This document shows positions 27,807 through 37,555 of a stretch of DNA of 64,000 nucleotides, piece by piece. The notes below the pieces were generated by a model, which was given only the letters and a program-made list of their open reading frames with translations, did no database searches and was not told the DNA's origin. The position numbers and the translations under genes are program-made. The DNA is from CAMEGH01 sp052103595 (GTDB lineage Bacteria; Patescibacteriota; Saccharimonadia; Saccharimonadales; Saccharimonadaceae), in assembly GCA_052103595.1 (NCBI GenBank), contig JBQEKC010000001.1:434001-498000 (forward strand), in the 5' to 3' direction. The first letter of the stretch is position 1, and each line of letters opens with the position of its first letter.

Positions 27807-29282
27807 TTACTTGGCGCGTGGATCAGTCGTGTGAAGATAGTGCTTCGGGAAAAGAATTCCTTGATCTTTCACGACACCTTCAATAAATGTCGCATGAATC
27901 TTATCGGCAGCTGTTGGTAGCAACGGACGAAGCAGCTGGCTTACCTGTAATAACGATCCGACGAGATTTTGCAGAATATCCGATAGATGCTCCGCAGACT
28001 CAGGATCTTCTTTAGCTTTCTTGGCGATTTCCCATGGTTTTACATCTTCGATGTACTTGTTAGCCGCACGAACAGTTGTCCATACGTGATCAAGCGCTTT
28101 GTTGTATTCAATCGCTTGCATCGCCTCGTGATACAGGCGAGCATCGTGTTCGCCACTAGTGACTTCGCCAATCACCCCAGCTTGGTAACGAGTTAACATG
28201 CTAGCAACGCGCTGCACAAGGTTGCCAAGGTCATTGCCAAGTTCGGTATTGTAAGCATTTTCAAACTTTTCCCAGGTAAAATCGCCGTCATCTTGGGTTG
28301 GAATGTGGCGCGCAAAAAAGTAGCGGAACGCATCAAGCCCATAGTTATCGATAATTTCGCCCGGATCGATAACGTTACCGACCGACTTGCTGATTTTTGC
28401 CCCGCCAACATTAATAAATCCATGCACCAAAAGCTTCTTCGGAAGCGAAATACCAAGCCCGAACAACATCGCTGGCCAAATTCCCGCATGGAAGCGCAAG
28501 ATATCTTTACCAATCACCTGTACGTCTGCTGGCCAGTATTCTTGCCACTGTGGATTATCTGGATAGCCAAGCACTGTAATGTAGTTTGCCAGCGCATCAA
28601 GCCACACATACATTACCTGCGACTCATCACCAGGCACTGGTACACCCCAGCTCAAGTTTTTCTTTGGGCGACTAATCGAAACATCCTGTACGCCATCTTT
28701 AATAAGTTCCAAAAATTCTTTTTTACGGAATTCTGGCACAATTTGCATTTCGTTTGATTCAATCGCCTGCTTGATTTGATCAGTAAAAGCGCTGGCCTTG
28801 AGGTAGTAATTTTCTTCCTCGAGGCGCTGGTATGGCTGATTGTGATCTGGACAGACCCCCCCATTCGCTTCGGCCTCTTTGTCGGTAATAAAGGCCTCAC
28901 ATCCTTGGCAGTACCAACCAGTGTAGGTTGATCTGTAAATATACGGCTGCAGTTTTTGCCAAATGTACTGCACTGCGGCCTGATGTTGCGGGCTTGTTGT
29001 ACGAATAAAATCAGTAAATTCTGCACCGACTTTTCGTGCCATTAGCTCGAAATTACCATACATTTGATCGGTGTAAGCTTGCGGCGTAATACCAAGTTCA
29101 GCAGCTTTGGCGGCAATTTTATTGCCATGCTCGTCTGTTCCAACCTGGAACCGAACCGTATTGCCCTGCTGCTCTTGGTAGCGCTTCCAGATATCGGCAT
29201 AGAGATAATCAAGTGCATTGCCAATATGTGGCTTGCCGTTTACATAGGGAATAGCGGTGGTAATGTATAGTTGCTTTGTCAT
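27807..29282 (-). CDS. metG: Methionyl-tRNA synthetase
   Basis: The 491-residue class I enzyme has the HIGH variant PHIGNALDYLYADI, zinc-finger cysteines WYCQGCEAF and a second pair position altered to GGVCPDHNQPY, and the KMSKS variant KISKSVGNVI. The anticodon domain ends at the C-terminus; the extra tRNA-binding EMAP domain of longer MetRS forms is absent. The start is 7 nt from TATACT (29290-29295) preceded by TGT, a leaderless arrangement at the head of metG-tatD and the two small genes. Confidence 0.95.
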   Translation of the reverse strand: MTKQLYITTAIPYVNGKPHIGNALDYLYADIWKRYQEQQGNTVRFQVGTDEHGNKIAAKAAELGITPQAYTDQMYGNFELMARKVGAEFTDFIRTTSPQHQAAVQYIWQKLQPYIYRSTYTGWYCQGCEAFITDKEAEANGGVCPDHNQPYQRLEEENYYLKASAFTDQIKQAIESNEMQIVPEFRKKEFLELIKDGVQDVSISRPKKNLSWGVPVPGDESQVMYVWLDALANYITVLGYPDNPQWQEYWPADVQVIGKDILRFHAGIWPAMLFGLGISLPKKLLVHGFINVGGAKISKSVGNVIDPGEIIDNYGLDAFRYFFARHIPTQDDGDFTWEKFENAYNTELGNDLGNLVQRVASMLTRYQAGVIGEVTSGEHDARLYHEAMQAIEYNKALDHVWTTVRAANKYIEDVKPWEIAKKAKEDPESAEHLSDILQNLVGSLLQVSQLLRPLLPTAADKIHATFIEGVVKDQGILFPKHYLHTTDPRAK

Positions 29283-29301
29283 TGGTTATAGTATAACAGA
29301 T

Positions 29302-29973
29302 TTAGCGCAACACTGCGACCACCGCGAAACGCCCATCCTCCGCGCGGTTCCCTTTCTTAAATTCACTGTGCGAAAAGAGCGATTTGTCTTTTGTAGTGTC
29401 GCACTCGTCAATTTCGATGCGCGTAGGTGTAATTCCTGCCGATGCAAGCTGCGCACAAATCACCGCCTGCAAACCTTTTTGTTCAAACGCACGCAGCGGA
29501 TAGTTTTCGGCACCTGCTGCTGGGCTAATCCATGCATCAATATCTTGCGGCCGCGAACCATGTGTGCGCACTAAATAGTCGACCGATTTTTGCGCGCCAT
29601 ACTGCTCAACACTGTGGCGGCCAAGATGTGAAAGCAGTAAAATATCTTGCTTGACATCGTGCAACACAACGCCCGCACAATCTGCCAGCGGCAAGAAGAG
29701 CGCCACGCCTTTTTCTTGTGTTGCCAGTGCGTCCGTCACGCGCCCCACACGCACAATTCCTTCGCCTTGTGCGCTTTTGCTAACGGTTTGGTAGCGGCAA
29801 AAATCATCCGTATCATAATCCACTTGCACCAATACAGCGTCCGCAGGCACAACCTCTATTTCAGCTAAAAAAGCCTGGCGATTTTCATCCACTACCAGTG
29901 GATCAATTGCCGTGCTGCGCTTCATTGTGCCATGCTGCACATTCGAAACCGCAATCTTAACGTTTGAGCGCAT
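29302..29973 (-). CDS. YfiH/PgeF-like laccase-domain protein
   Basis: The 223-residue protein belongs to the multicopper polyphenol oxidase (Cu-oxidase_4) family, whose E. coli member PgeF hydrolyses mis-made peptidoglycan precursors. Key positions are visible: LPLADCAGVVLHD (metal-site Cys), LLSHLGRHSVEQY (His), and C-terminal IEIDECDTTKDKSLFSHSE. The family AHAGWRG motif is SHLGRHS here, so it is a divergent member. It overlaps rsmA by 17 nt. A link to cell-wall quality control is inference from PgeF. Confidence 0.82.
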   Translation of the reverse strand: MRSNVKIAVSNVQHGTMKRSTAIDPLVVDENRQAFLAEIEVVPADAVLVQVDYDTDDFCRYQTVSKSAQGEGIVRVGRVTDALATQEKGVALFLPLADCAGVVLHDVKQDILLLSHLGRHSVEQYGAQKSVDYLVRTHGSRPQDIDAWISPAAGAENYPLRAFEQKGLQAVICAQLASAGITPTRIEIDECDTTKDKSLFSHSEFKKGNRAEDGRFAVVAVLR

Positions 29974-30727
29974 CGAGCAAAGCCTTCCACTGCTCGATTG
30001 AAAGTTCTTGCGGGCGTGCTTCGGTATCGATACCGGCGCGCGAAAGTAGGTCGTCTACCTCTGCTTTTTGTAGACGCAGCCCGCCCGCTAAGCCAGAACG
30101 CAACTTTTTGCGCTTTTCAACAAATCCAGCTTTTACTAAACGGAAAAAGTCTTTTTCCTCATCGTTGGTAATAAGCGGCTGGTCGTGCGATTCAAGCGTC
30201 ACAACGGCTGAATCGACCTTTGGCGGCGGCGTAAACAATTCTGCCGGAACAATAAAACCAAGGTGCGCGTCGGCATACACCTGGGCGCTAATTGCCAAAA
30301 TGCTCATATCGCCAGGCTCGGCCGCAATGCGCTCGGCCACTTCTTTTTGCACCAACAATACGACAACCGACGGGCGGTTTTTTGCCGTCATAAGGCGCTG
30401 CACAATTTTGCTGGTGATATAGTACGGCACGTTTGCCACCACTTTGTAGCCAGCGGGCATTGCGTCTAAATTAAACTGCAGAATATCTTCATGAACAACG
30501 GTAAGGTTTGTGCCCGGGAATTGACCAGGGAGTTTTTTCGCAAGATCACCGTCAAACTCTACTGCCGTCACACTGCCCGCTTGGCGTAACAATTCGCTAG
30601 TAAGCGTACCTAGACCAGGGCCAATTTCGAGCACAGCATCGTCTTTTGAAAGTTGCGCCTCGTCAGCGATTGCCCTTAGTACGTCACGGTCTTTGAGCCA
30701 ATGTTGGCCAAGTTCTTTCTTTGGCAT
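29957..30727 (-). CDS. rsmA: 16S rRNA dimethyladenosine transferase RsmA/KsgA
   Basis: The 256-residue methyltransferase modifies the two adjacent adenines near the 3' end of 16S rRNA. It opens MPKKELGQHWLKD; SAM motif I is VLEIGPGLGTLTSELL, the NxPY catalytic motif is VANVPYYITSKIV, and LVQKEVAERI and PAELFTPPPKVDSAVV follow as in KsgA. ATG 30727 overlaps the rpfB stop (TAATG). The rpfB-rsmA junction is also found in actinobacteria. Confidence 0.95.
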   Translation of the reverse strand: MPKKELGQHWLKDRDVLRAIADEAQLSKDDAVLEIGPGLGTLTSELLRQAGSVTAVEFDGDLAKKLPGQFPGTNLTVVHEDILQFNLDAMPAGYKVVANVPYYITSKIVQRLMTAKNRPSVVVLLVQKEVAERIAAEPGDMSILAISAQVYADAHLGFIVPAELFTPPPKVDSAVVTLESHDQPLITNDEEKDFFRLVKAGFVEKRKKLRSGLAGGLRLQKAEVDDLLSRAGIDTEARPQELSIEQWKALLDALKR

Positions 30728-31878
30728 TAGCGGTACGTATCCGGCAAACCTGCACCACAGTGCGGCCACGGGCTCCATCCACGTCGTTCGTACAATGCAC
30801 GAGCAGCGGCATCTTGTTCGGCAGGCGACGCGCTACCATACGGCGCGCTCGAAACACTACTCCAGGTACCCTGATCGAACTGATATGCGCCATAGTACGG
30901 ACCAGCTGGATTCCAACTATTATAGCCACCTTCACATGAGCGCAACTTCGCAAGTGCCGCAGCAAAATCACCACCAAAGCTTGGCTTAGCGCCAACAATT
31001 TCGACTTGCTCGCTTGGCGCTTCCACTTCAACACTCTGAATTTCCTTGCGATCAACTTCTTGCCCATTCTTCATCGTTACTTCGTAGGTAACAGATTTTT
31101 TACCCTTTTTACCAGGTGTTTGCACTTCTTTGTAGCCGACTTCTTTATCAGCATCTTCAATCTGGCGCACAGGGAAGTCGATTTCATGCTCTTCGGTAAC
31201 CGTTTGTACGCCGTTTCGCCAAATTTCGATCGTCATTCCTTTTTCAATAGCAGCAGATGCATCAACTGACAATGTATCGTCCGATGCGAGTTTTACGCCC
31301 TTTTCGTCCAGCAGCTCAGCAACGGTTTTTGCTTGTGTTCGAATACTATTCTTTTCACCATAAAGCACTAGATTGATTGGGGTTGCTCGCGTAATAATTA
31401 GTTGCGTCCCAGGGCCATGGTTAAGTGGATCCTCAGACATAGCCATCTCAACGGTATCTTCGTCGTAGAGTTTTGTTTCAGAATGTTTGACGATATCACG
31501 TGCAGAGCCGTACGGAGAAATTACCTGTTCACGGCGCATACCATCAATAATCATGACTGGCTTTGCGCGGTAGATATTTACTGTGTAGTCGGTAGTGGTA
31601 AATTCCGTTTCTGCGGCAGGTTCAACAATATCGCCAGTTGAAAGCGCAATACCTGCACGTTTAAGGGTATCGCCAACAGTATCGGCTTCAGTAATAACAG
31701 AACGTTTTTCACCTTGATCAAAAATGGTCACAAGACGCTGACCTGGTTCAAGTTTTGGCCGCTGATTTGACTGCGCATTCACCGCCACACCAACAAGCAG
31801 CGCAACAATCGCAAGCAACGCTGCGCCGAGCGCAACAAAGTTGATCAATGATAATGGTGACTTTTTGGCAATCCTCAT
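30727..31878 (-). CDS. RpfB-like resuscitation-promoting factor
   Basis: The 383-residue protein has an N-terminal transmembrane or signal segment (about 10-33), DUF348 modules (VTIFDQGEKRSVITEADTVGDTLKRAG and two more, to about residue 215), a G5 domain around 215-295 (EEHEIDFPVRQIEDADKE), and a C-terminal Rpf lytic domain. The catalytic glutamate lies in LRSCEGGYNSW, followed by YYGAYQFDQGTW and the second cysteine in WPHCGAGLP, which should form the Rpf disulfide. Such factors cleave peptidoglycan glycan. A TACAAT box at 31899-31904 gives a short leader of about 14 nt. Confidence 0.92.
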   Translation of the reverse strand: MRIAKKSPLSLINFVALGAALLAIVALLVGVAVNAQSNQRPKLEPGQRLVTIFDQGEKRSVITEADTVGDTLKRAGIALSTGDIVEPAAETEFTTTDYTVNIYRAKPVMIIDGMRREQVISPYGSARDIVKHSETKLYDEDTVEMAMSEDPLNHGPGTQLIITRATPINLVLYGEKNSIRTQAKTVAELLDEKGVKLASDDTLSVDASAAIEKGMTIEIWRNGVQTVTEEHEIDFPVRQIEDADKEVGYKEVQTPGKKGKKSVTYEVTMKNGQEVDRKEIQSVEVEAPSEQVEIVGAKPSFGGDFAAALAKLRSCEGGYNSWNPAGPYYGAYQFDQGTWSSVSSAPYGSASPAEQDAAARALYERRGWSPWPHCGAGLPDTYR

Positions 31879-31961
31879 AACTCTAAAATACTTTCACCAT
31901 TGTACCAATAATAGCGCTATGCGGCAAGTCTCGCATCAGCTTTCTGCGAGACCTCTACCTC

Positions 31962-34073
31962 TTATGAGAGCTTCTCAAGACGAGCGTATTCAGCGTTTAA
32001 TTTTTTACGTTGGCCAGAGTCAAACAAGATCACCACTGCCATGCCGTCAATTTCTTCTACCGTACCTTTGCCAAACATAGCAGATTTGACACGTTCGCCT
32101 TCCTGCAGCATAACTTCGTCATAGAATGATTCTTCCGGCTCGTAATGCAAGGCGGCGCTATTTTCGCTGGCGTGGCCAATTCCCATGTCATCCAAAAAGC
32201 GTGACGGTTCGTTGTAGCTGCGCTGGCCAAATTGCAAGCGGCTAGCAGCGTAGCTCAGGTGCAGCTCCTCTTCGGCGCGCGTCATTCCTACATAACAGAG
32301 GCGGCGCTCTTCTTCAAGCTCGTCTGGCTTGCCGTCAGAAACACGCGAATGCGGGAAAATCCCTTCTTCCATGCCAGCCATAAATACCACTGGAAATTCC
32401 AGTCCTTTGGCGGCGTGCAGCGTCATCAGCGTAACTTTTTTGTCGCCCGCTTCTTGATCGGCGCTCGACATCAACGCAGCTTCTTCCAGGAACGTATCAA
32501 GATCAGCGTACGGTTTAGCCTCTGACACCAGTGCACCAATATTTTCGAGTTTTTCGTCGGCTTGCGGCGAGCCATCGTTAATAAAATTGCGGTAGCCCAC
32601 AATATCAATCGCGTATTCAATAATATCGCTTGGGGCGGCGTTTTGCTGGATTTTTACCTGCACTAAACGGAGCGAATCGCCCAGTTTTTCGAGCGCATTA
32701 CGCGCCCGTGCCGTAATGGTTGTTACCTGCGCAACGTTACAGAGCGCCGTAATAATATCCATGTCGGTGGTGGCCTGCCACTGCATAAATTTGGTTTGGC
32801 TGGTAGCACCAATACCACGCGTTGGCACATTCACAATACGCGTAAAGCTCGCTCGATCATTCGGCTGATAACAGAGGCGAATATACGCCATAATGTCTTT
32901 AATCACCGCGCGGTCAAAAAAGCGAATCCCGCCCACCAGCTGCGCCGGCACAAAACGCTGTCGCAAAGCTTTTTCCATCGCGTAGCTTTGAGCATTGGTG
33001 CGGTATAAAATCGCAAATTCATCGTACTGGCGCGCACCAATCGACACCTGCGCCACAATCCGATCGGCAATTTGCGTGGCTTCTTCAGTCTCGTCATACA
33101 CGGCTAGCACCTCTACCGGCGCACCGCCTTTTTGCTCCGTCCAAAGGGCTTTGTCGGTGCGTTCGGTGTTTTTATTGATGACGTTTTGCGCCGCAGTCAA
33201 AATCTCGTCGGTATTGCGGTAGTTTTGCTCGAGCTTGACCACCTTTGCGCCCGGGAAGTCACGCTCAAAGTTTAAAATATTTTTAAAATCAGCGCCGCGC
33301 CAACTATAAATTGACTGCCAATCGTCCCCCACGACGCAAATATTTTGCTGCTCATTTGTCAGCAATTTTACAATGGCGTACTGCGCCGCGTTGGTGTCCT
33401 GGTACTCGTCGATGAGAATATATTTGAACTGGCGTTGCCATTTTGCACGAACCTCTGACTGCTCGCGTAGTAGCCGCACGACCTCTAGTAGTAGATCGTC
33501 AAAATCGAGCGCTTGGGCTTTTTTGCGCATGCGTTCATATTCGGCATAAATTTCTCCCACGGCTTGCTGGTACGGAAAGCGTGAGTTGGCGATGAACGTT
33601 TCTGGATCGTTCATTTTATTTTTTTCGGCAGAAATAATAGCACTGGCGGCATTTGGTTTGACATCTTTATCGCTGATGTCGAGCGTTTTCATAGCTTGTT
33701 TAATCAGCCCGCGACGGTCATCTTCGTCGTAAATAACAAAGTTTGAAGGCACACCAATTTTGTCGCCATCATGACGCAAAAGCCGCACGCAAATCCCGTG
33801 GAATGTTCCCATCCACGGCATAAAGTTACGTTGCGAGGCATCTTCGTTAAGCAATCCGCCAAGTCGCACGCGCATTTCTTTCGCAGCCTTGTTGGTAAAC
33901 GTCACGGCCAGAATTTGGCTCGGCCACACCTTGTTGTTAGCAATAATGTGTGCGATTCGGTGCGTGAGCGTTTTGGTTTTGCCGCTACCAGCCCCCGCCA
34001 AAATCAGCAGCGGGCCGTCGGTCGCAAGGACGGCATCTTTTTGTGCGTCATTAAGAGAAGTAAGTACATCCAT
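31962..34073 (-). CDS. pcrA: PcrA/UvrD-type superfamily 1 DNA helicase
   Basis: The 703-residue 3'-5' helicase has all SF1A motifs: LNDAQKDAV (Q), GAGSGKTKTLTHRI (I), VTFTNKAAKEM (Ia), ILIDEYQDTNAAQ (II), GDDWQSIYSWRGAD (III), VKLEQNYRN (IV), TLHAAKGLEFPVVFM (V), and RRLCYVGMTRAEEEL (VI). The C-terminal Tudor-like domain (MFGKGTVEEIDGM) is of the PcrA type that contacts RNA polymerase. The ATG is 7 nt from TACAAT (34081-34086). Confidence 0.95.
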   Translation of the reverse strand: MDVLTSLNDAQKDAVLATDGPLLILAGAGSGKTKTLTHRIAHIIANNKVWPSQILAVTFTNKAAKEMRVRLGGLLNEDASQRNFMPWMGTFHGICVRLLRHDGDKIGVPSNFVIYDEDDRRGLIKQAMKTLDISDKDVKPNAASAIISAEKNKMNDPETFIANSRFPYQQAVGEIYAEYERMRKKAQALDFDDLLLEVVRLLREQSEVRAKWQRQFKYILIDEYQDTNAAQYAIVKLLTNEQQNICVVGDDWQSIYSWRGADFKNILNFERDFPGAKVVKLEQNYRNTDEILTAAQNVINKNTERTDKALWTEQKGGAPVEVLAVYDETEEATQIADRIVAQVSIGARQYDEFAILYRTNAQSYAMEKALRQRFVPAQLVGGIRFFDRAVIKDIMAYIRLCYQPNDRASFTRIVNVPTRGIGATSQTKFMQWQATTDMDIITALCNVAQVTTITARARNALEKLGDSLRLVQVKIQQNAAPSDIIEYAIDIVGYRNFINDGSPQADEKLENIGALVSEAKPYADLDTFLEEAALMSSADQEAGDKKVTLMTLHAAKGLEFPVVFMAGMEEGIFPHSRVSDGKPDELEEERRLCYVGMTRAEEELHLSYAASRLQFGQRSYNEPSRFLDDMGIGHASENSAALHYEPEESFYDEVMLQEGERVKSAMFGKGTVEEIDGMAVVILFDSGQRKKLNAEYARLEKLS

Positions 34074-34116
34074 TCTATTTATTGTAGCGCACTCTGCGCG
34101 TTATGTAGAGGTGTGA

Positions 34117-35484
34117 TTACAGCGGAACAACCAAAAAATCTGTCCACCACAGTAATGCGACTGCACCACCGCCAATAAGGAGTAATAGCAAAATAGCAAT
34201 CACAACGCCCCAGCCAGACTTTTTCTTCGTTTCATGTACAAGGGGCTGGTGGTACGTTTCTGGGTCAAAGATTGGACTCGTGTCATCTTCAGAGGCAACT
34301 ACAGGAGTTTCTTTATACTGTCGAGCGATTGAAGACGGACCACGATCGGCAGATGCAGCCTCTACTGTTGGCTTGTCTTCTTCTATCACGTCAGTTGGCG
34401 CTGGTTCACCTTTCTCTCCCGCTTCCTCTACCACAACTTCATGTTCGGTAGTCTCGTCGGCGGCCTGCACCGCATTTTCGATGGTTTCAGGTTGAGTAGC
34501 GCCATCTTTTGCGGCAATCTCTTCAGGATCCGCGGCAACCGGCGCCGCCACATCTACCTCTGGTGTAGGCGTTTCTTGCGAATGCGATTCAGACTCGATT
34601 GCTTCAATTTTTTCGCGAAGCGCCTCTGTATCAGCTTCATCTTCAGGAGCGTCAACTATTGGCGTTGGCGTTTCTTCAAACTCTTCTAACTGATCTTGCA
34701 ATCGGCCACCGAGTGGGCGCTTTTCAACTTGCGCACCTTCAAGGAACGGTGAAGTTTGCGGCGTCATCGGTTCAAAAATTGGCGCAGGCGTTTGCGTTAC
34801 TTCTGGAGTTGGAGTCGATGTTTCTTCCGGAACGGGGGTTGGCGCAAAGGTTTCTTCTGTAATAACAGGTGTTGGTGTGGTCGTCTCTTTCTTGTCGCGC
34901 GGCGCTGGTGTGTCAGCGAGTGGATCTTCTTGCAGCAATTTTTCAATTTCGTGACCGATTGATGAAGCCTCTCCTTCGTTCGCAGAAAACACATCATCAT
35001 ACGATGGAGCTGGCGTAGGAGTTTGCGCTTGCTGCGGTGGTAATGTTACCGTTGGGCGCTCAGATGGTGGTACAACCGCCTTCTCGTGGCGCGTGCCCAT
35101 AGCACTGGTTTTCATGTCAGAAGAGGGATGAACAACATCCATAAAACGACCAAGTCGTCGACGTGCCAGCGGCCGAACCGTTTGGGTGGTTACCGAAGCT
35201 GGTGCTTGCGGTGTAGCAGCGTTGTCGTTTACTGCAGTCGTGTCCTGTGAAACAGACGAAGAAAGAGAGGCAACAGTGCGGTCAGCTGGACGAGCACTCG
35301 TCATAGTGCGCGCGTGAATTGCTCGTGAGGGCACACGCTGATGCGTTTCAGTGCGCGTGCGACTGCGATCTTGTGATGACGCAGGCGATGACTGCACCTC
35401 TTGAGAAGGCGTCGCTTCTCCCTGTGCGTCTTGCAAGACGGAATGTACCGCCCTATCAAGTTCATCAAAATCAAATTCTTTCAT
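34117..35484 (-). CDS. Disordered T/P/E-rich protein with C-terminal membrane anchor
   Basis: The 455-residue protein starts MKEFDFDELDRAVHSVLQD and then is almost wholly low-complexity, rich in T, P, E and A (many ETPTPE-like runs), with one transmembrane helix close to the C-terminus (GWGVVIAILLLLLIGGGAVALLWW, about 425-448). That makes it tail-anchored, with the long disordered part on the cytoplasmic side unless inverted. No family is recognised. It is the last gene of the pyk-pgk-tpiA row, 19 nt after tpiA, with GTGGAG as ribosome site. Confidence 0.78.
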   Translation of the reverse strand: MKEFDFDELDRAVHSVLQDAQGEATPSQEVQSSPASSQDRSRTRTETHQRVPSRAIHARTMTSARPADRTVASLSSSVSQDTTAVNDNAATPQAPASVTTQTVRPLARRRLGRFMDVVHPSSDMKTSAMGTRHEKAVVPPSERPTVTLPPQQAQTPTPAPSYDDVFSANEGEASSIGHEIEKLLQEDPLADTPAPRDKKETTTPTPVITEETFAPTPVPEETSTPTPEVTQTPAPIFEPMTPQTSPFLEGAQVEKRPLGGRLQDQLEEFEETPTPIVDAPEDEADTEALREKIEAIESESHSQETPTPEVDVAAPVAADPEEIAAKDGATQPETIENAVQAADETTEHEVVVEEAGEKGEPAPTDVIEEDKPTVEAASADRGPSSIARQYKETPVVASEDDTSPIFDPETYHQPLVHETKKKSGWGVVIAILLLLLIGGGAVALLWWTDFLVVPL

Positions 35485-35503
35485 GTCTCCACCCCGCCCT
35501 GCG

Positions 35504-36271
35504 TTACTTTTCTTTGTGTGCCTTTTTTGTAATATCGATAAATTCGTGCAACTTCAAGCTAGCACCGCCAACAAGAAGACCATCAACACCTGGCGTTGCA
35601 AGATAGTCTGCAGCGCTGTTGGCGGTTACGCTGCCACCGTACAGTACGTGCACAGCTTCGCTCGCTGTCTTGCCGTACATATGTGCAACATTTGAGCGGA
35701 TGGTGCGAATTGCCGCAGCAACATCTTTTGGTGTAGCGTTATCGCCCGTACCGATCGCCCAGACTGGTTCGTAGGCAATTACGACATCGGCAATCTCTTC
35801 GCTTGTTACGTTCGCAACGCCAGCCACTAATTGATCGTGAATAATTGCATCTGTTTCGCCAGCAGTGCGTTCGTGGATTGTTTCGCCAATGCATAGCACA
35901 GGGCGAATATTATTACGTAAAGCTGCCTGTACCTTATGGCGCATTTCGCTGTTGCGCTCGCCAAAAACATGGCGGCGTTCAGAGTGACCAATCAAACCAT
36001 AGTCAACAATACCGCGTAGCTGCGTGGCTGAAACTTCGCCCGTGTAGGCGCCAAAATCACGCCAATAAAAATTCTGCGCAGCGAGCTTCACCTTGTGGCG
36101 ATCAATCTGCAAACTCATACTTTGGAGTGTTAGTGTTGTTGGTGCCACCACAACTTCAACATCACGGCGAACTTGTAGTGCATCTTGCAACTTATGCAAA
36201 TATAAGCTCGCTTCGTGCGTGTTAAGATTCATCTTCCAGTTGCCAATAATGAGCTTCTTCTTTTGAGACAT
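35504..36271 (-). CDS. tpiA: Triosephosphate isomerase
   Basis: The 255-residue glycolytic enzyme shows IGNWKMN (catalytic Asn and Lys) at the start, GLIGHSERR (catalytic His) near residue 95, and VIAYEPVWAIGTG (catalytic Glu) near 165, with the phosphate loop YGGSVTANSAAD later. Length is normal. It follows pgk by 37 nt in the pyk-pgk-tpiA order, giving lower glycolysis in one block. Confidence 0.96.
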   Translation of the reverse strand: MSQKKKLIIGNWKMNLNTHEASLYLHKLQDALQVRRDVEVVVAPTTLTLQSMSLQIDRHKVKLAAQNFYWRDFGAYTGEVSATQLRGIVDYGLIGHSERRHVFGERNSEMRHKVQAALRNNIRPVLCIGETIHERTAGETDAIIHDQLVAGVANVTSEEIADVVIAYEPVWAIGTGDNATPKDVAAAIRTIRSNVAHMYGKTASEAVHVLYGGSVTANSAADYLATPGVDGLLVGGASLKLHEFIDITKKAHKEK

Positions 36272-36308
36272 ACGTATACCGCTTATGGTTATTTGTTCTT
36301 AGTGTACC

Positions 36309-37535
36309 TTATTTTTTGGCTGCAAGCAACGCTTCGACGCCGGGGAGCTTTTTGCCAGCCATCAGATCAAGGCTCGCACCACCGCCAGTCGACACGTGCG
36401 TAAAACTTTTACCGCCCTGACCATCCCATTTCTGGACAAAATCTGCCGTATCACCACCGCCAATGATAGAGGTGATACCTGGATGAGACGCCAGCACTAA
36501 CGACAATCGTGCTGATCCATGCGCAAACGGATGTTTTTCTGAAAAGCCAAGCGTACCGTTCCAAATAACGGTTTTTGCCTCGCTTACTGCATCACAAAAC
36601 CGATTGATCGTATCGCTGCCGATATCAAGCGCCATCATATCGGTCGCAATAGCATCAACTGACACTACTGTTCGCTCGCTTTCATCGGGTGAAGTAGCTA
36701 CTGCGACATCAGTTGGCAGAAGGATAAATTCATCAACTTGATCGATGCCAACTTTTTTTGCGGCAGCATGATAAATTGCTTCAATAGTGTCATCTTGGTC
36801 AGTTTCGACTTTACTTTTACCAACCGAAAGACCTTTATATCGCAAAAATGTATTCGCCATCGCACCCCCAATAAGAATACGATCAGCTTTTTGCACAAAT
36901 GCTTCGATTACCTTGATCTTATCGCTCACTTTTGCGCCACCCAGCACCGCTACAAGTGGGCGTTCTGGGGCTTTCATGGCGTGTGATATAGTAGTGACTT
37001 CTCGTTCAAGCAACAGACCAGCCACCCCTGGAATACACTGCGCAATTGCGTCAGTACTCGCATGTGCCCGGTGCACGACACCAAAGCCGTCTTGCACAAA
37101 ATAGCGCGCTCTTACGGCGGCTGCGATTTTCTTTGCAAAGTGCAAGTCGTTCGCTTCTTCTTCAGCATAAAAACGCACGTTTTCAAGCAAGAGCACTTGG
37201 CCTGTTTGCAGCTTTTTGACAGCTTGCGCAACTTTATCGCCAATACAGTCATCAACAAACTGAACAGGTGTTTTTAATAATTCCGATAGCCGCTCGGCGA
37301 CTGGCTCAAGACTAAAGGCTTCGTTTCGTTTGCCATCAGGGCGGCCAAGGTGACTCATAATTACCACCTTGCAGCCCTGGTCAAGCAAATATTCAAGCGT
37401 TGGAAGGCTGGCGCGAATACGCAAATCATCACTAATAGTGCCGTCGTCTGTCAACGGTACATTATAGTCTGCTCGCACGAGTACAGTTTTATGCTCAAGC
37501 GGCACATCATGAACTGTTTGTTTCGAAAACGCCAT
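36309..37535 (-). CDS. pgk: Phosphoglycerate kinase
   Basis: The 408-residue two-domain enzyme makes ATP from 1,3-bisphosphoglycerate. It opens with VLVRADYNVPL, then MSHLGRPDGK; substrate-side arginines lie in GFGVVHRAHAS; VLGGAKVSDKI begins the nucleotide domain, and IIGGGDTADFV and STGGGASLDLM sit near the end. The family NVPL motif is intact. GGGTGGGAAG precedes the ATG and pyk lies 20 nt downstream of its promoter-proximal side, placing it mid-operon. Confidence 0.96.
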   Translation of the reverse strand: MAFSKQTVHDVPLEHKTVLVRADYNVPLTDDGTISDDLRIRASLPTLEYLLDQGCKVVIMSHLGRPDGKRNEAFSLEPVAERLSELLKTPVQFVDDCIGDKVAQAVKKLQTGQVLLLENVRFYAEEEANDLHFAKKIAAAVRARYFVQDGFGVVHRAHASTDAIAQCIPGVAGLLLEREVTTISHAMKAPERPLVAVLGGAKVSDKIKVIEAFVQKADRILIGGAMANTFLRYKGLSVGKSKVETDQDDTIEAIYHAAAKKVGIDQVDEFILLPTDVAVATSPDESERTVVSVDAIATDMMALDIGSDTINRFCDAVSEAKTVIWNGTLGFSEKHPFAHGSARLSLVLASHPGITSIIGGGDTADFVQKWDGQGGKSFTHVSTGGGASLDLMAGKKLPGVEALLAAKK

Positions 37536-37555
37536 CTTCCCACCCTTTTCTGTTG

